From Ailurus styani (lineage: Eukaryota; Chordata; Mammalia; Carnivora; Ailuridae), in the NCBI GenBank assembly GCA_002007465.1, contig LNAC01000031.1:5149206-5213205 (forward strand): a DNA stretch of 64,000 bases, in the 5' to 3' direction. The position numbers were made by a program, and so were the translations under genes. Each line of letters opens with the position of its first letter. The stretch's first letter is position 1. The notes beneath the pieces were generated by a model. That model did not search any database and was not told where the DNA came from. It was given only the letters and a program-made list of their open reading frames with translations. Positions 62,336 through 64,000 of this stretch are shown here, in pieces.

Positions 62336-62506
62336 CAGCAGTAGTAAGTATATTGTGTAATAACAATTGTATTAGTAGTAAAAATATATTAAATAATCAT
62401 CTTAGTATCATATTGATAGAAGTAATAATAATTAGTAAAGGTCACAGTGGTCATAATTGTATTTGGGGCACATGTCTTATTTGTGTTGTATCCAAATGCG
62501 ATCTTT

Positions 62507-62629
62507 TGGGGGGCCTGTCTGGCTCAGCCAGAAGAGCATGCGACTCTCAATCTCGGGGTCGTGAGTTTGAGCCCCACGTTGGATAGAGGTTACTTATCTA
62601 AATAAGCAAAAACTTAAAAAAAAAAAAAA
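62507..62629 (+). mobile_element. Short tRNA-Lys-like carnivore SINE
   Basis: gcctgtctggctcagccaga ... gactctcaatctc ... gtcgtgagtttgagccccac aligns along its length with tRNA-Lys. It lacks the CT-rich body of the other copies and ends in an A-run at 62616-62629. The A box and the B box (gagtttgagcc) are visible. It is an older retroposed SINE, not a working tRNA gene. Confidence 0.88.
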
Positions 62630-64000
62630 CCACAACAAAAACAAATACAACCTCTTAAATGGTCAGCTTCTACAGCTGGTATTCATCGCTCGGGACAACT
62701 CATCCTATCTGTCTTGTATTAAAAGTCACATTCTACTTTGATGGGAATATCTTCACTTTGACATTACCATTTTCAAGAACTTTTGATAAATAGCCTGACA
62801 AGGTTCCTTCTGGCACAGAAAGTTTTCATCAGTAACTAGGTAGTTAGAAATATCACAGAGCTGATTTGTTGGTAGGCAGTGAAAACTGCTCGCAGGCTGA
62901 TTGGTTACCTTATCGAGTCCCCATGTGGAGGGGGAAGGTACCACTTCAGGCCCAGAGGAAATCAAATAGGGAAGACAATCCTTAAAAAGGAAACTGAAAA
63001 ATTAGGCCCTTAATTGCCAAATAAGTAAGACAGACCATTCCCCAAAATACCATAGAAGTGCATCTGAGCCCAATAATGAGAAGTTTGAATTATCATAGGA
63101 TCCTCGAGTGTCATCTTTTTTTTTCTGCCATGGACTTAATAACATATTTTAAAGAAACTACTGATTCCAAAAATAGGTACCTATGACCACCTCTATCTTG
63201 TCGTTTATCAATTAACATCATTTCCATGTTCTGGTAGGCTTGAAACATTACTTATTTTTATAGTTCTGCTCTTTAGGTATGAAATATGAAACCCAGCTAT
63301 GGACACGTGTCTCTCTTTGCTCTTTCTTTCATGATATATTGCTGATTAATTTCAGATTATGAACTTTAAAAATTGTGATTCATTTGTATTACCTTTGCAC
63401 ATAACATACTTCATTGCTTTCAAAGTCTTTACATCTGAAGATCTGTCTCTTATACATTCAAAAGAGAAAAGGCCACTGCATGCCCTCCTGTTAAAAGAAA
63501 GAAGAGGGAAATAAATATGAATGTTTTTTAACTCAATGGTAAATGAAATTTCAAAGCACATCAATATGGGTCACTTTCTTCCTTGATTCTACCAGATGTC
63601 TTATCTCAATACTCGAAGTTACAAAATTGCACTTCGGATAAGGTATCTTTTTTGTGTTTGCAACATAGAGATTATACACACACACTCGTATTAATTCACA
63701 AATATTTTTTGGCATTTTGTTTTGGGGAAAGAGACCTGAGGCTCTAATGAAAGACCTGAGTTAGAGTCTAGATACTAAAACATTGGTCACTTCAACTCTA
63801 GGTCTCAGTTTCTCGTGATATCACGAGAATGGGAATGGGAATGAAACGTCAGTGCTCTAAGCCTAACATAAATGTTTGCCTGACCACCTCAAAGTTACTT
63901 TTTGTTTCCTCCTGCTCCCATAGAACTTCACTGTCTGGGGTTTTTTCATGTATTCAGCTCAGAATTCCCAAGTGTGCAGGGAGTAAGGGGGAAAAAAAAA

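Larger units (their letters stand above)
61405..64000 (+). other. MCTP1: MCTP1 intron after exon g (partial)
   Basis: Donor gtaacc opens an intron that runs off the window. It holds MIR fragments, one of them split by a CanSINE, and a short tRNA-Lys-like SINE. From about 62.65 kb to 64 kb I see no repeat or exon. Confidence 0.88.

Noticed and set aside
62507..62629. Functional tRNA gene
   Set aside because: It has a poly-A end, altered anticodon loop and mismatched stems; it is a retroposed SINE.

Overview
This window is 64 kb of mammalian nuclear DNA from inside one large gene. It is not a microbial or viral locus. The organism looks like a carnivoran: 17 copies of the carnivore tRNA-Lys-derived SINE (CanSINE/SINEC) are present. 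Many copies carry the head variant reading cagtgggttaaagcctctgc and the 3' body with 'cctctctgcctacttgtgatc', which I associate with mustelids (ferret, mink, otter, badger). That species-level reading is from memory and is less certain than the order.

The only protein-coding gene I can support is MCTP1 (multiple C2 and transmembrane domain containing 1), on the + strand. Seven exons lie in the window: 19128-19270, 28672-28751, 32269-32380, 41871-41909, 50505-50564, 55954-56031 and 61234-61404. All have AG/GT borders and their phases join without a break. The first three encode most of the first C2 domain (C2A), and the last opens the second (C2B). Three short exons in between (39, 60 and 78 nt) all begin and end in phase 0, so each can be included or skipped without changing frame, which makes the C2A-C2B linker a modular alternative-splicing region. 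The upstream exon that opens C2A and the downstream exons (rest of C2B, C2C, membrane segments) are outside the window.

Layout: 1-19127 is intron with an L1 3' end carrying two nested SINEs (1.05-2.2 kb), several SINEs and MIR copies, and long antisense L2 pieces. 19-32 kb holds exons a-c, many SINEs, L2 and MER5 fragments, and an 84-bp x 7 minisatellite at 25.7-26.3 kb. 31-57.6 kb has no CanSINE at all; it contains one L1 3' end (38.6-39.75 kb) and the three cassette exons. 57-64 kb again has SINEs, a MER5 and MIRs around the first C2B exon.

No RNA gene, CRISPR array, operon, promoter or new multi-gene system is visible. The observations most worth a second look are the three-exon phase-0 cassette cluster, the 84-bp minisatellite that leaves a 224-codon antisense frame open, the 26.5-kb SINE-free stretch around the cassette exons, and an apparent tail-only retrotransposon insertion with a 17-bp target duplication. 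Repeat boundaries are read by eye and are approximate unless a target-site duplication is given.
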